A stretch of DNA of 11,609 nucleotides from Candidatus Woesearchaeota archaeon (GCA_016203345.1 JACQMZ010000122.1:1-11609), one strand, 5' to 3'. Shown: positions 1 to 7,532, counted from the stretch's first letter. The notes: a model not told the origin generated them from the letters alone. Numbers and translations: made by a program.

Positions 1-1
1 A

Positions 2-259
2 GTCACAGAACTCGCCACAGGATTTATCTATCTTGGCAGTGAAGCCAAGGAACACGGACTGATAGACAACCTCGGCAGCCGAGCAGACGCAGTAGCGGCA
101 CATGAAAAAAAGCTCAACATCACCGCAGAACTCGTGACATACAAGGAACGCCGCACCCTCTTTGACGTGCTCGGCGAAGTGTCAGCGAAAAACTTCTATG
201 CCATAGGAGAAGGATTTGGCAACACCATCACCACACCAGAACCTCTCCTCCGCGTATGA
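2..259 (+). CDS. sppA: S49 family (SppA-type) signal peptide peptidase, C-terminal fragment
   Basis: This is the last 85 codons of a gene that begins before the window. The fragment opens with a stretch reading GFIYLGSEAKEHGLIDNLGS, which matches the C-terminal part of the S49/SppA serine protease domain (pattern G-x-x-Y-x-G-x-x-A-x-x-x-G-L-I-D-x-L-G). S49 enzymes are membrane-associated proteases that degrade cleaved signal peptides or membrane proteins with a Ser/Lys dyad. The catalytic residues lie further upstream in the family and are not visible here. The residues after the motif (about 45 aa) are not recognisable. The stop codon overlaps the start of the next gene (ATGA), implying one transcript and translational coupling. 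The family call is good. Assignment to SppA proper, rather than another S49 subfamily, is uncertain because only the tail is present. Confidence 0.8.
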   Translation, partial: VTELATGFIYLGSEAKEHGLIDNLGSRADAVAAHEKKLNITAELVTYKERRTLFDVLGEVSAKNFYAIGEGFGNTITTPEPLLRV

Positions 260-678
260 CACCACCATCCTATCACATCGTCATCGAACTGTTAAACGCG
301 CTCAAAAGATACTACATGCGCTTATCAGTCATGTCAAAACCAACATTCAGCCATAGAGAAAAAACATGCACGACCCAATTCCACGGCAAAAAAGTGTACA
401 CGACACCCACACGCGAACAATTGCTGCACGAATTACGGATGACAACAAAAACAGTGTCCAAAATACCCATGCCGAAAACAATCGAACTCCTCATGCACAG
501 AAAACTTAAAACATTCTCCACACACCTTGCCAAAGAGCACGACGCGGAAACGTACCCCGCACTCTTCATCACCACAGTCTGCACACCCCTCAAAGAAGAA
601 CTCATAACCATCTATCGGCACGACGCAGACAAACTACAATGGCTCCTTGCAGGATTTGCCATATTTGAAAAAGGGTGA
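256..678 (+). CDS. hypothetical protein, 140 aa, coupled to the S49 peptidase gene
   Basis: I do not recognise this protein. The ATG overlaps the upstream stop codon in an ATGA arrangement, which is the best evidence that it is a real gene co-translated with the S49 peptidase. The product is soluble-looking and basic, rich in Lys, Arg, His and Thr, with two Cys (about residues 38 and 108). It has no convincing signal peptide, although residues 1-20 are mildly hydrophobic. The C-terminal half (about residues 75-140) looks helical and ends in a hydrophobic stretch WLLAGFAIFEKG. The stop codon lies inside the left arm of a 10-bp palindrome (676-715), which could serve as a 3' end hairpin. No function is proposed. 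Confidence 0.65.
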   Translation: MTPPSYHIVIELLNALKRYYMRLSVMSKPTFSHREKTCTTQFHGKKVYTTPTREQLLHELRMTTKTVSKIPMPKTIELLMHRKLKTFSTHLAKEHDAETYPALFITTVCTPLKEELITIYRHDADKLQWLLAGFAIFEKG

Positions 679-715
679 AGTTTGCGAGTTCGCTGCGCTC
701 ACTCAGCAAACTTCA
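676..715. repeat. Dispersed palindromic element, copy A
   Basis: A perfect 10-bp inverted repeat (TGAAGTTTGC / GCAAACTTCA) encloses a 20-nt core, GAGTTCGCTGCGCTCACTCA. Copies with the same core pattern but different outer stems occur at about 2288, 4456, 11407 and 11499 (the last inverted). This copy overlaps the stop codon of the 140-aa gene. Confidence 0.75.
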
Positions 716-807
716 GGTGACGAAACTGCAATCTATGGCAAGGTTTGCACACGGCACGTCCCTCTTCCTTATCGACAGACACTTAAGAATCGAATGTTTT
801 TGTGCGT

Positions 808-1032
808 TTATTTGAAATCTTTTTTACTCTTTTTCAGCAAAGGAACTTGTTCAGAGTCTATTTCGTCTTGGGTCAGAATCCCTTTCTTGATCAATGCTTT
901 CTCGATGGCCGGCAACCTTGTCCACAGTCTGTACCAGCCCACAACATAATCGCTTCTGATCGTAGGATTGCTGTTTACAATCACTTGTGCCAACTTATCT
1001 AGAACTTTTCTTGCTTTTTTTCCTTCGTTCAT
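808..1032 (-). CDS. small basic hypothetical protein (74 aa; 87 aa from an upstream ATG)
   Basis: I do not recognise this protein. It is Lys/Arg-rich and apparently soluble, with a predicted helical middle (KARKVLDKLAQVIVN), an aromatic patch GWYRLWTRL and a charged tail KKSKKDFK. Two starts are possible. The upstream ATG at 1071 gives 87 aa but has no TATA-like box at the expected distance. The ATG at 1032 (MNEGKKARK...) has an AAATAAAAG box centred 27 nt upstream, as for other genes in the window, and also a GAGGT motif at 1036-1040, though only 3 nt from the ATG. I chose 1032. The surrounding DNA (about 780-1130) is noticeably richer in A/T than the flanking genes, which may mark a different origin. 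No function is proposed. Confidence 0.5.
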   Translation of the reverse strand: MNEGKKARKVLDKLAQVIVNSNPTIRSDYVVGWYRLWTRLPAIEKALIKKGILTQDEIDSEQVPLLKKSKKDFK

Positions 1033-1149
1033 AGGACCTCGTAAAATGAATATCCTTTTATTTCTTTCCATATAAGAGACAAAAACTCCTGCCCCGCCTG
1101 ACAGTCTAAAGAGAAGGAATTATAGATTTGGCTTTTTATCGTTCAGTCG

Positions 1150-1596
1150 TTACCATAGTATCTGAAGCTTATCCCCTGTCTTGAATCCTTTCAGTTCTGC
1201 ATACGTGCCAGGAAGTTCCAGCACGTACTTGATGTTTTGGTGCGCGTACGTCTGGCACGGGTCTGCCTTGCACGGCTTGACGTCATGCCTGATGAACTGA
1301 ATCACGCCGTTTTCGTCGATGAATAGCATATCAAGCGGAATCAGCGTGTCTTTCATCCAAAACGTGACCTCTTTGGGTTCGGGAAACACAAAGAGCATGC
1401 CTGTGTCCTGCGCCAGAAAAGTTCTGTTCTGCAAACCACGCTGCCACTCGTTGGGCTCGTCCGCAATTTCAACGGCTATCCTTTGTTCATTGATGGCGAC
1501 GTAAGGTGATGAGCACGCGAGAAGAAAAAAGAAGAGCCAGAACATTCCTCTATGAACTGGTGCGAATAGAGGAATTTTCATGTTCAACAATATCAT
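1150..1596 (-). CDS. DUF192 family protein, putative lipoprotein
   Basis: The conserved DUF192 signature covers most of the mature protein: E-W-x-x-G-L-x-x-R near residue 51, then D-T-G-M-L-F-V-F, F-W-M-K-D-T-L-I-P-L-D and a following F-I-D-x-x-G-x-I. DUF192 is a widespread small exported domain of unknown biochemical role. The N-terminus has a basic/His stretch, a strongly hydrophobic segment FWLFFFLLA and then Cys28 in a lipobox-like LLAC-SS, so a membrane-anchored lipoprotein is likely. The start is ambiguous. ATG 1596 overlaps dph2 by 47 nt, ATG 1581 keeps the positive n-region, and ATG 1545 begins 4 nt after the dph2 stop but removes that charged n-region. I kept the longest form. The overlap or near-abutment suggests co-transcription with dph2. 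The family call is firm. Confidence 0.88.
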   Translation of the reverse strand: MILLNMKIPLFAPVHRGMFWLFFFLLACSSPYVAINEQRIAVEIADEPNEWQRGLQNRTFLAQDTGMLFVFPEPKEVTFWMKDTLIPLDMLFIDENGVIQFIRHDVKPCKADPCQTYAHQNIKYVLELPGTYAELKGFKTGDKLQILW

Positions 1597-2242
1597 CCAC
1601 GTTTACCATATTAATCTTTTCATCCGCAATCCGCGAGCATGCCGTGTTCACCCAACACTCAATGAAAGGGAAATCTTCAAGTTGCTGAACGGAAAGAGTA
1701 TCAAACGCGAACAAGAAATACTGCCTGTCCTTTCTGGCTTTTAGCTGCAAAGCCTTGCGCAACTTCAATTCAACTGAAGGAGAATTGATCTTGTTGTCGC
1801 TCTGTCCCTGCTTGGTGCTGATCAGAACCCCCACAGCGGCAGCGTTGTAGAACACGTTCAACTGGCGCAATTTAAAATCAGCATATTTTTTCCTGTCCTC
1901 TTCAGAAATCTGCGACAACCCGCCAGTCTTGGGGTTCCAGCAAAACACCGGCTTCTTAGTCGTCATAGCGACTTTCAACGGGTGAAAAACTCCTGATCCA
2001 ACATACAGAAAAGCATCAGCGTCCTTCTCAAACTTGGCAGCACTTTCCGCCCGACAACCAAGAATCTGGCCTGCCAGGAAAACCTCACGACCAGACGCCT
2101 GAAGCTGACGCTTCACCTCTCCAAGCTTATGCAAGTGCTGAATGTTCGTGACAAGAGCAACACGCAAAGGAAGTTTGGCTACAGCGACATCTGACAACAA
2201 GACATCAACAGGCGACTTGGAGTGAATAAACAACGTTTTCAT
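1550..2242 (-). CDS. dph2: Dph2-like diphthamide synthesis protein lacking the N-terminal domain
   Basis: Archaeal Dph2 is a radical-SAM-like [4Fe-4S] enzyme that attaches the 3-amino-3-carboxypropyl group of SAM to a histidine of elongation factor 2, the first step of diphthamide synthesis. The cluster is held by one Cys from each of three repeated domains. Here the second-domain motif (GQILGCRAES, then GSGVFHPL) and the third-domain motif (EDFPFIECWVNTACSRIA) are clear, each with its Cys. The protein starts at about residue 100 of a normal archaeal Dph2 (roughly 340 aa), so domain 1 and its cluster Cys are missing. The ATG at 2242 is preferred over an in-frame TTG at 2251, because a TATA-like box is centred 28 nt upstream and the family-like sequence begins MKTLFIHS. 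That box argues against a simple dead fragment. It may need a separately encoded domain 1, or may have changed function. Confidence 0.82.
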   Translation of the reverse strand: MKTLFIHSKSPVDVLLSDVAVAKLPLRVALVTNIQHLHKLGEVKRQLQASGREVFLAGQILGCRAESAAKFEKDADAFLYVGSGVFHPLKVAMTTKKPVFCWNPKTGGLSQISEEDRKKYADFKLRQLNVFYNAAAVGVLISTKQGQSDNKINSPSVELKLRKALQLKARKDRQYFLFAFDTLSVQQLEDFPFIECWVNTACSRIADEKINMVNVDDIVEHENSSIRTSS

Positions 2243-2264
2243 ATCCTGCAATGAATAGGTTGCA

Positions 2265-2275
2265 GTATTTAAATG
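2265..2275 (-). promoter_or_regulatory. TATA-like box for the dph2-like gene
   Basis: The sequence ATTTAAATA on the minus strand is centred about 28 nt upstream of the ATG at 2242. This spacing implies a leaderless mRNA and supports that start. Confidence 0.65.
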
Positions 2276-2287
2276 TGCAGAATTTCA

Positions 2288-2329
2288 GAATTTCCGAACT
2301 CGCGCCTACAGCGCTCGTTCAGGAAATTC
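2288..2329. repeat. Dispersed palindromic element, copy B
   Basis: Outer stem GAATTTCC / GGAAATTC (8 bp), then an inner GAAC / GTTC pairing and GCGC / GCGC around a CTACA loop. The core has the same layout as copies A and C-E. It lies between two divergently transcribed genes, so here it cannot be a terminator for either. Confidence 0.7.
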
Positions 2330-2414
2330 AGGGAAGTTGACTGGCCTAAAAAATGATGCTATGCGTATTTGTGTGCACACAGCCTTATTATTGCGCAACC
2401 TATTTTTCCCCCTC

Positions 2415-2747
2415 ATGCGTCTCGAAGACTTGCCAGAGATCAGGGACGGCGACTGGCTCAGCATCGAAGTAGAGCGGGTGTACAGCCCAGAATTGGTGCG
2501 GATGTTGAACACGTGCGCGCCCAGAGGAGTATTCTACGGTCGACAAATTGTAACCCGTAACGGCACCCAAGCTGTCGCCGTGGCAGAACGATTTGGGCTC
2601 GACGAAAGAGGCGGCCTCCCAGTGCTCGAAGTGTACAGGCCTATCAATATGTACATGTTCTTGTTAAAGACAACTGCCTTGACGGTTGACATCCCGCTCG
2701 AGAAGATCGAGCGATGCATCAACCTGAGCGACAGACAGCGCAACTAG
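2415..2747 (+). CDS. hypothetical protein, 110 aa
   Basis: I do not recognise this protein. It is acidic to neutral, with no signal peptide. It begins MRLEDLPEIRDGDWLSIEVERVY and has a beta-rich look in the middle (RGVFYGRQIVTRNGTQAVAVAERFGL). The start is uncertain. An ATG at 2361 would add 18 mostly hydrophobic residues, and a TTG at 2337 adds 26. I chose 2415 because TTATTATT at 2384-2391 sits about 27 nt upstream, matching the leaderless pattern of the neighbours, and because the compact domain begins there. Its stop codon overlaps the stop of a small gene on the opposite strand, so the two converge tail to tail within 4 bases. No function is proposed. Confidence 0.6.
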   Translation: MRLEDLPEIRDGDWLSIEVERVYSPELVRMLNTCAPRGVFYGRQIVTRNGTQAVAVAERFGLDERGGLPVLEVYRPINMYMFLLKTTALTVDIPLEKIERCINLSDRQRN

Positions 2748-2878
2748 ACGCTGGCTACAACAATCACAACCGCCAACGCGGCCCACAACAAGTTCCGCAA
2801 ACGGCAACGTGTATGCCGACACTCGTGCAAACACAAGACACTAAGCACTACTCTTGCAATGACTGCAAGCACGATCAC
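2744..2878 (-). CDS. small hydrophobic protein (44 aa), two predicted membrane segments, coupled to bcp
   Basis: This short ORF follows bcp directly. Its GTG overlaps the bcp stop codon as GTGA, and an AGGAGG ribosome-binding motif lies in the last codons of bcp, 2 nt before this GTG and 8 nt before a second in-frame GTG at 2872. The product has two hydrophobic stretches: about residues 2-16 (IVLAVIARVVLSVLC) and about 29-44 (LLWAALAVVIVVASV). They are joined by a Cys/His/Arg-rich hinge (LHECRHTRCRLRN). It would form a membrane hairpin. Its stop overlaps the stop of the convergent plus-strand gene. The start/stop overlap with a well-placed Shine-Dalgarno motif supports translation. The function is unknown, and chance remains possible because the ORF is short. 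Confidence 0.55.
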   Translation of the reverse strand: MIVLAVIARVVLSVLCLHECRHTRCRLRNLLWAALAVVIVVASV

Positions 2879-3333
2879 TTCCTCCTTGAAAAAATCAAGG
2901 CCAAATCCTTTGCATGCTCTGCAGGGCTAACGGACGTAAAAACTTCCTCAATCAATCCTTCCTTGTCAATCACGTACGTGACACGCTTCGCCAGCCCGAT
3001 AACCCTGCCCAGCAAACCGAGAACGTCATACGCCTTAGACATTTTCTTGTCCTCGTCAGACAACAACTGAAAAGACAGCTTATGCTTCTTTGCAAAACCA
3101 CAATGAGACGCAACAGAATCGGTGCTGACGCCAAGCACCACCACCTTATGCTTCTTAAAAGCGTTCATTTCATGCTGAAACCCCACAGCCTCAACCGTGC
3201 ACCCAGGCGTGTTGTCCTTCGGATAAAAGTAAAGGATAACGTGCCTGCCGCGAAAATCCGACAAACGCACAACCTTATTATTCTGGTCACGCGCCTCAAA
3301 ATCAGGAGCAGGAGAACCGATTGGAAGAGTCAT
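2875..3333 (-). CDS. bcp: Peroxiredoxin, BCP/PrxQ subfamily
   Basis: Thiol peroxidase that reduces hydrogen peroxide and organic hydroperoxides in the cytoplasm. The 152-aa length is typical of BCP/PrxQ. The active-site motif P-x-x-x-T-P-G-C-T is complete (Pro38, Thr42, peroxidatic Cys45), and the fold-defining stretches LYFYPKDNTPGC, VVLGVSTDS and FQLLSDEDKK are present. The resolving Cys usually found five residues after the peroxidatic one is absent (Val at residue 50). The only other cysteine is Cys78 in SHCGFAKKH, which might serve as resolving residue; otherwise the enzyme is 1-Cys. The ATG at 3333 has a TATA-like box centred about 26 nt upstream and no Shine-Dalgarno motif, so the mRNA is probably leaderless. 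A small membrane ORF is coupled downstream. Confidence 0.95.
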   Translation of the reverse strand: MTLPIGSPAPDFEARDQNNKVVRLSDFRGRHVILYFYPKDNTPGCTVEAVGFQHEMNAFKKHKVVVLGVSTDSVASHCGFAKKHKLSFQLLSDEDKKMSKAYDVLGLLGRVIGLAKRVTYVIDKEGLIEEVFTSVSPAEHAKDLALIFSRRK

Positions 3334-3353
3334 ATTACATCAGGAGAAACTAG

Positions 3354-3364
3354 AGTATATTAAG
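3354..3364 (-). promoter_or_regulatory. TATA-like box for bcp
   Basis: CTTAATATACT on the minus strand is centred about 26 nt upstream of the bcp ATG, consistent with a leaderless transcript. Confidence 0.6.
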
Positions 3365-3415
3365 TTTTTGAAATTGTGCTTGTGCTACCGAGCCTCTTCT
3401 GAAATATACCTGTCG

Positions 3416-4411
3416 CTACTTTTTCGGTGCGTTGATACTGGTGTATCGCCTGTTGCGCAACGGCTCCCACCACGAGCGGAACTGCTTGAACCAAACCACA
3501 GTCTGCTGCAAAGCGTCACTGAACTCATGCTTCGGACGCCAGCCCAATGCAGACAACTTATTGCCAGACAACGCATACCGGAAATCGTGATAAGGGCGAT
3601 CTGTAACGTACGAAATAAAAGACTCGTCACGACCGCACAATCTGACAAGTTCCTTGACAATGCTGATGTTTGTTCTTTCGTTACCACCTGCCACGTTGTA
3701 CGCCTGACCTGCAGTTCCATTCGTTAACAGGAAGTACAGCGCATCACAATTGTCCTGCACAAAAATCCAATCCCTCACGTTCATGCCGGAACCGTACACT
3801 GGAATCTTCTCCCCTAACAGCAGGTTGACGATAGACAAAGAAACGAGCTTTTCAGGAAACTGAAACGAGCCAAAATTATTCGAGCTGCGCGACACCACAA
3901 TATTCTTGCCCAACTCAAGCGCGAGCTTGTCCGCCTCTGCCTTTGATTTTGAATACGGGCTTGTCGGTTGAAAGACAGCGTGCTCGTCACAGTACCCTGT
4001 CTCAACACTTCCATACACTTCATCGGTTGAAACGTGCAGGACTCGCATATGTGGACTGACACGATCAACGCATTTCAGAACCGTCGCCGTGCCATTCACG
4101 TTTGTGTGCAGAAAAACATCAGGAGTCTCTAGTGAACGATCAACATGAGACTCTGCCGCAAAATGCACGACCGCATCGCACCCCTGCAGTGCCTTCAACA
4201 GCGATTGCGCGTCACACACGTCGCCCTTCACAAACGAAAACTTAGGATGATTCCGCACATCCAACAAGTTTCCTGAAAAAGAAGCATCGTCATTAGGATT
4301 GCCCGCATACGTCAGCTTGTCAAACACGGTCACCTTGTCGCCGCGCGAGAGCGCCAACCGCACAAAATTACTCCCAATAAAGCCCGCACCACCAGTTACA
4401 AGCAAATGCAT
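3416..4411 (-). CDS. rmlB: dTDP-glucose 4,6-dehydratase (RmlB-like, extended SDR)
   Basis: Converts dTDP-glucose to dTDP-4-keto-6-deoxyglucose, the entry step to rhamnose and other deoxysugars, using bound NAD+. With the start at 4411 the protein is 331 aa, a normal length. Visible motifs are the Rossmann GGAGFIG at residues 7-13, FAAESHVDRS at 84-93, the catalytic STDEVYG (Thr129-Asp130-Glu131), and the YSKSK pair Tyr153/Lys157. These are followed by SSNNFGSFQFPEKL and the VYGSGMNVRDWIFVQD stretch typical of RmlB. A longer reading from 4483 adds 24 residues with no family counterpart, running across a palindromic repeat. The TATA-like box 27 nt upstream of 4411 supports the shorter start. 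The neighbouring aglB and flippase genes suggest that the sugar feeds a lipid-linked glycan. A related NDP-sugar dehydratase remains possible. Confidence 0.92.
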   Translation of the reverse strand: MHLLVTGGAGFIGSNFVRLALSRGDKVTVFDKLTYAGNPNDDASFSGNLLDVRNHPKFSFVKGDVCDAQSLLKALQGCDAVVHFAAESHVDRSLETPDVFLHTNVNGTATVLKCVDRVSPHMRVLHVSTDEVYGSVETGYCDEHAVFQPTSPYSKSKAEADKLALELGKNIVVSRSSNNFGSFQFPEKLVSLSIVNLLLGEKIPVYGSGMNVRDWIFVQDNCDALYFLLTNGTAGQAYNVAGGNERTNISIVKELVRLCGRDESFISYVTDRPYHDFRYALSGNKLSALGWRPKHEFSDALQQTVVWFKQFRSWWEPLRNRRYTSINAPKK

Positions 4412-4432
4412 GACGCGACAGGCATCATCACA

Positions 4433-4443
4433 CTTTTTATAGG
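4433..4443 (-). promoter_or_regulatory. TATA-like box for rmlB
   Basis: CCTATAAAAAG on the minus strand is centred about 27 nt upstream of the ATG at 4411. It indicates a separate, leaderless rmlB transcript even though aglB lies upstream on the same strand. Confidence 0.65.
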
Positions 4444-4455
4444 TTGTGGACGAAG

Positions 4456-4496
4456 CAGTATTTCCGAGTTCGCTTTCGCTCACTCAGGAAAAACTG
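4456..4496. repeat. Dispersed palindromic element, copy C
   Basis: CAGTATTTCC / GGAAAAACTG pair with one A-A mismatch around the core GAGTTCGCTTTCGCTCACTCA, which is nearly identical to the core of copy A. It lies between the aglB stop and the rmlB promoter, on an intergenic stretch of about 140 nt. Confidence 0.72.
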
Positions 4497-4551
4497 TGGT
4501 TAAAATGTGGTTCTGAAATCTTCACGGCCATCGATAACGACTTTTGCTTTC

Positions 4552-7467
4552 TCACTTCCATACCAGCCGGCTCTGGTTTTGCTGCAGTTCAGGCAAACGC
4601 TTGTATGCCTCTGTCTCCTTTTTAATCTCAGACACGTACGCATCCACTGAAACATTCGTATGGTTCGTAAAGTCAAACACTGTCTTTTCAATATTTCGTT
4701 GATTGAGCGCAAACAATTCAGAAATGTTCGTAGGTGTGAACTTCTGGGCGGCAGTAAGCATGAGATGAGAGTTGTATTCTGATGCTGCATGCACGTTTTG
4801 ATAAAAGTATTCCATCGCAAGGCGGGTTAACGACACATTCACGGACACGTTTGAGAAACTTTCATTTCTAAAGGCGGCCTGATACACCATCACCCTGTCA
4901 GGCGTTTCCTTTGACTGGAACACCTTCTTGAAGTAAGGAATATCCTCGCCAATAAACATGCGCACAACCAGCGTGTCAGCCACATCCACATCCATCAACA
5001 ATGACCGCCACTCGTCGCCATCATCAAACACGACCACTGCAAATGTGGCAGTTGTGTCGTTGTACACTCTTTGCACGCGCTTTCCATCCTTCACCACCAC
5101 CAAACTCTTCGGGTGCGCCTTGTTCTGACGCGCATCCATCGCTGCAAGATCAACCTCAAACTTGTTGTCGCACACCAGCCTGTTGCCAAGAACAGGACAC
5201 TTGCTCAGCCGCGAAATCTGCACAGTTCCCGGACTTGCCTCTTCCTGCTCCAAAATTCTGTACAGCACGCCAGCAGCCTGCTCCTCTGTAAAACCATGCG
5301 TGTCCACCAAGTGCGTCATTGCCTGACTTTGCGACAGATTTGACACTTCTGCCTTATACCTTGCCGCCTCAAAATCCCACTGGCCATACAAGCGAAACAA
5401 GCCGATCTTGTACAGCATATCCTTGGTGAGCACAACAAACGTGTCGCGCGGATTCACACACCTTGAACGCTCCAGCGTCGTGCGCGTGAAACTCTCGCCT
5501 AACTGAGAATCACCCACAACCTTGTCCACAGGAAAGTCCAAAAATTTCTCAAGCAACGCCGCGTGCGCGTTTGGATTCTCGCCATACACGCCCTTCAGCA
5601 CACCCCTTTCACCGCACGCTGCCGAATGAAGAATTCCCTCAGCAAGCGACGGACGGTTCGTGTTCAACACTTTCGCCACCCAGTACAAATACTCAGTCGT
5701 GAATAATCCGCCATCAAACATTGTCGGCCGACGCGCGGCAGACTCCCAGAAATAGCCAAAGTCCCACCATGAGGCAATTATTGAGTTGCTCGCCGTGTTT
5801 CTCACCAGCCACCGCGCCGCATCAGCCATTGCATCATGCGCGGCAGGAAACGAGGACGACTGCGTCAACACGTCCTCCTGAATGAACACTGCCAATAACA
5901 ACAACAGGCCAGCACCCACAAGCCATTTCACCACTCGCACGTTTTTGTCCATCTGGAAGTGCCGCAATAGATCAGGCGCCACATGAACCACACGCGCGCA
6001 CCCCATACCGACAATGGCCGCGAACGGAGGAAGAAAAAAATACAAAAACCTGATCGCGCGAAACCCAGGAACCAACAGCAGCAACGCCCACACCACGAGA
6101 ACAACCTCAGAAAATTTAGGGCGATTCTTCGCGTTCTCCCACGCCATCACGCCAAACTGGAACGCGAACACAACCATAACGACCAAGCCGCCCAATACAC
6201 CCACCAAACGATTCAACGACCCAATGCTGCGCAACTCCAACACAGACTTAAAGCCAGTCGGAAACAAAGACAGCTCATCCGAAATCCCAATTCTCACCAA
6301 CGTCTGCTTAAAATAAACCGTCGACGAAAACCAATACCCCGTATACACCACCAATCCCGCCAACATCACCAACAACACGTAATAAAACCATTTCTTGGTC
6401 TTCACGGCATGCTGAATCAACAAAACCGCAACATAGATGACGGCAGACAACGCGACAACAATGAAAATAAAATACCACCCTGCCCACGTGTGACGCAAAA
6501 CATACATCAGCGGAAAAAAGACTATCCCTGCAATCAACGACCACCAACGCCACTCAGCAGCCAACAACGCAACCAGCATAATCAACGACGACAGAAAAAA
6601 CACAATCACCTGCGTGTCAGCATACCCTCCATAATTGAACAACACAAACAACGGATGGATTGCAATAACAAACCCTGCAAACAACCCTGCCAAGTCACCC
6701 GCCACCTTCCTCGCAATCAAAAACACGACACACACAGACAGCACACCCATAAACACAGAAAAGTAAAACGTGCTTGTTTCCAAAGACACGCCTGAATTTG
6801 CAAACCGCCACAGTTTGTGCCACGCCACCAGCGCATACGGCATCAGCGACGCTGTTGGAATGTCCCCATCAGGAGCATTTCTCAACTCATCAAATGGAAT
6901 GCCCTCCTTGATAATTGTGCCAACGTGGCCATTCTCCTCAATGTTCCGCGCAAGACGATACCAATAATACGAGTCAGGCGTGAACAGGTACGTCTGCCCC
7001 TGATCATCACGATACCAACTTTTGTACCGCGCAACAACATCACGCACTGCCTTGTCAAACGCATCTGACTGCGCGGCCTCATACAACCGCTTGTTAATCA
7101 TCGACACTTTCTCGTTATACGCAAGCAGTGGAAAGTTCGTATTCACGTCGGTCGTGATCTGATACCGAAACTGGTTCTCCACCAAATCCCTGGCGCGCTC
7201 GTCAATCACAGGAATGTCAGCAGTGCGCGAAAGAGACCAGAAAGTGACCATGACAAGAAACAACAAAATCAGAAATGGACGGTACTTTGTGAAGTGGGAA
7301 AACAAAACAGACAACCCCCCATGGGGTGGAGCATGACGTGGTGTGCGCTCTTCGCCGTCCGCCCTCGGCCGTTCATCAGAGAGTACATCCTGAGCGCGCT
7401 CTGCCGAATCCTCCTTCTGCTTCTTTATCTCAGACCCAACATCAAGACTATAACCCACGTGCGGCAT
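4552..7467 (-). CDS. aglB: Archaeal oligosaccharyltransferase, STT3/AglB family
   Basis: Membrane enzyme that transfers a lipid-linked oligosaccharide to Asn in N-x-S/T sequons on the outer face of the membrane. The 971-aa protein has a hydrophilic N-terminal extension (about 1-60), a first membrane helix at about 64-80, many membrane helices from about 230 to 530, and a large C-terminal soluble domain. The first catalytic Asp is probably D165 in PDSYYWYR. The EL2 motif reads GGYADTQ, so D284 is kept but the usual second acidic residue of the D-x-D/E motif is Gln286. SVLE (E411) fits the archaeal SVSE-like motif of EL5. The sequon-binding WWDYG appears as WWDFG (567-571). The ATG at 7467 has a TATA-like box 28 nt upstream. 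The gene is divergent from a lipid flippase and upstream of rmlB, which gives a coherent glycosylation cluster. Confidence 0.95.
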   Translation of the reverse strand: MPHVGYSLDVGSEIKKQKEDSAERAQDVLSDERPRADGEERTPRHAPPHGGLSVLFSHFTKYRPFLILLFLVMVTFWSLSRTADIPVIDERARDLVENQFRYQITTDVNTNFPLLAYNEKVSMINKRLYEAAQSDAFDKAVRDVVARYKSWYRDDQGQTYLFTPDSYYWYRLARNIEENGHVGTIIKEGIPFDELRNAPDGDIPTASLMPYALVAWHKLWRFANSGVSLETSTFYFSVFMGVLSVCVVFLIARKVAGDLAGLFAGFVIAIHPLFVLFNYGGYADTQVIVFFLSSLIMLVALLAAEWRWWSLIAGIVFFPLMYVLRHTWAGWYFIFIVVALSAVIYVAVLLIQHAVKTKKWFYYVLLVMLAGLVVYTGYWFSSTVYFKQTLVRIGISDELSLFPTGFKSVLELRSIGSLNRLVGVLGGLVVMVVFAFQFGVMAWENAKNRPKFSEVVLVVWALLLLVPGFRAIRFLYFFLPPFAAIVGMGCARVVHVAPDLLRHFQMDKNVRVVKWLVGAGLLLLLAVFIQEDVLTQSSSFPAAHDAMADAARWLVRNTASNSIIASWWDFGYFWESAARRPTMFDGGLFTTEYLYWVAKVLNTNRPSLAEGILHSAACGERGVLKGVYGENPNAHAALLEKFLDFPVDKVVGDSQLGESFTRTTLERSRCVNPRDTFVVLTKDMLYKIGLFRLYGQWDFEAARYKAEVSNLSQSQAMTHLVDTHGFTEEQAAGVLYRILEQEEASPGTVQISRLSKCPVLGNRLVCDNKFEVDLAAMDARQNKAHPKSLVVVKDGKRVQRVYNDTTATFAVVVFDDGDEWRSLLMDVDVADTLVVRMFIGEDIPYFKKVFQSKETPDRVMVYQAAFRNESFSNVSVNVSLTRLAMEYFYQNVHAASEYNSHLMLTAAQKFTPTNISELFALNQRNIEKTVFDFTNHTNVSVDAYVSEIKKETEAYKRLPELQQNQSRLVWK

Positions 7468-7489
7468 GCCACAAGAAACTTCATAATCA

Positions 7490-7500
7490 GTATTTAAACA
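7490..7500 (-). promoter_or_regulatory. TATA-like box for aglB
   Basis: GTTTAAATA on the minus strand is centred about 28 nt upstream of the aglB ATG. It shares a 98-nt divergent intergenic region with the flippase promoter. Confidence 0.65.
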
Positions 7501-7532
7501 TAATCAAAATTCGTCCTGCGGTGAAAGCAGAG

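Noticed and set aside
647..1002. Plus-strand ORFs of 66 and 100 aa
   Set aside because: They cross the palindromic repeat and run antisense to the small basic gene, with no start signal or recognisable domain.
4412..4483. Longer N-terminus of RmlB from ATG 4483
   Set aside because: The extra 24 residues run across a palindromic repeat and the TATA-like box, and the SDR fold begins exactly at the ATG at 4411.
5983..6795. 270-aa open frame antisense to aglB
   Set aside because: Low-complexity, rich in Asn, His, Arg and Gln; it is the reverse-strand shadow of a membrane-helix region of aglB.
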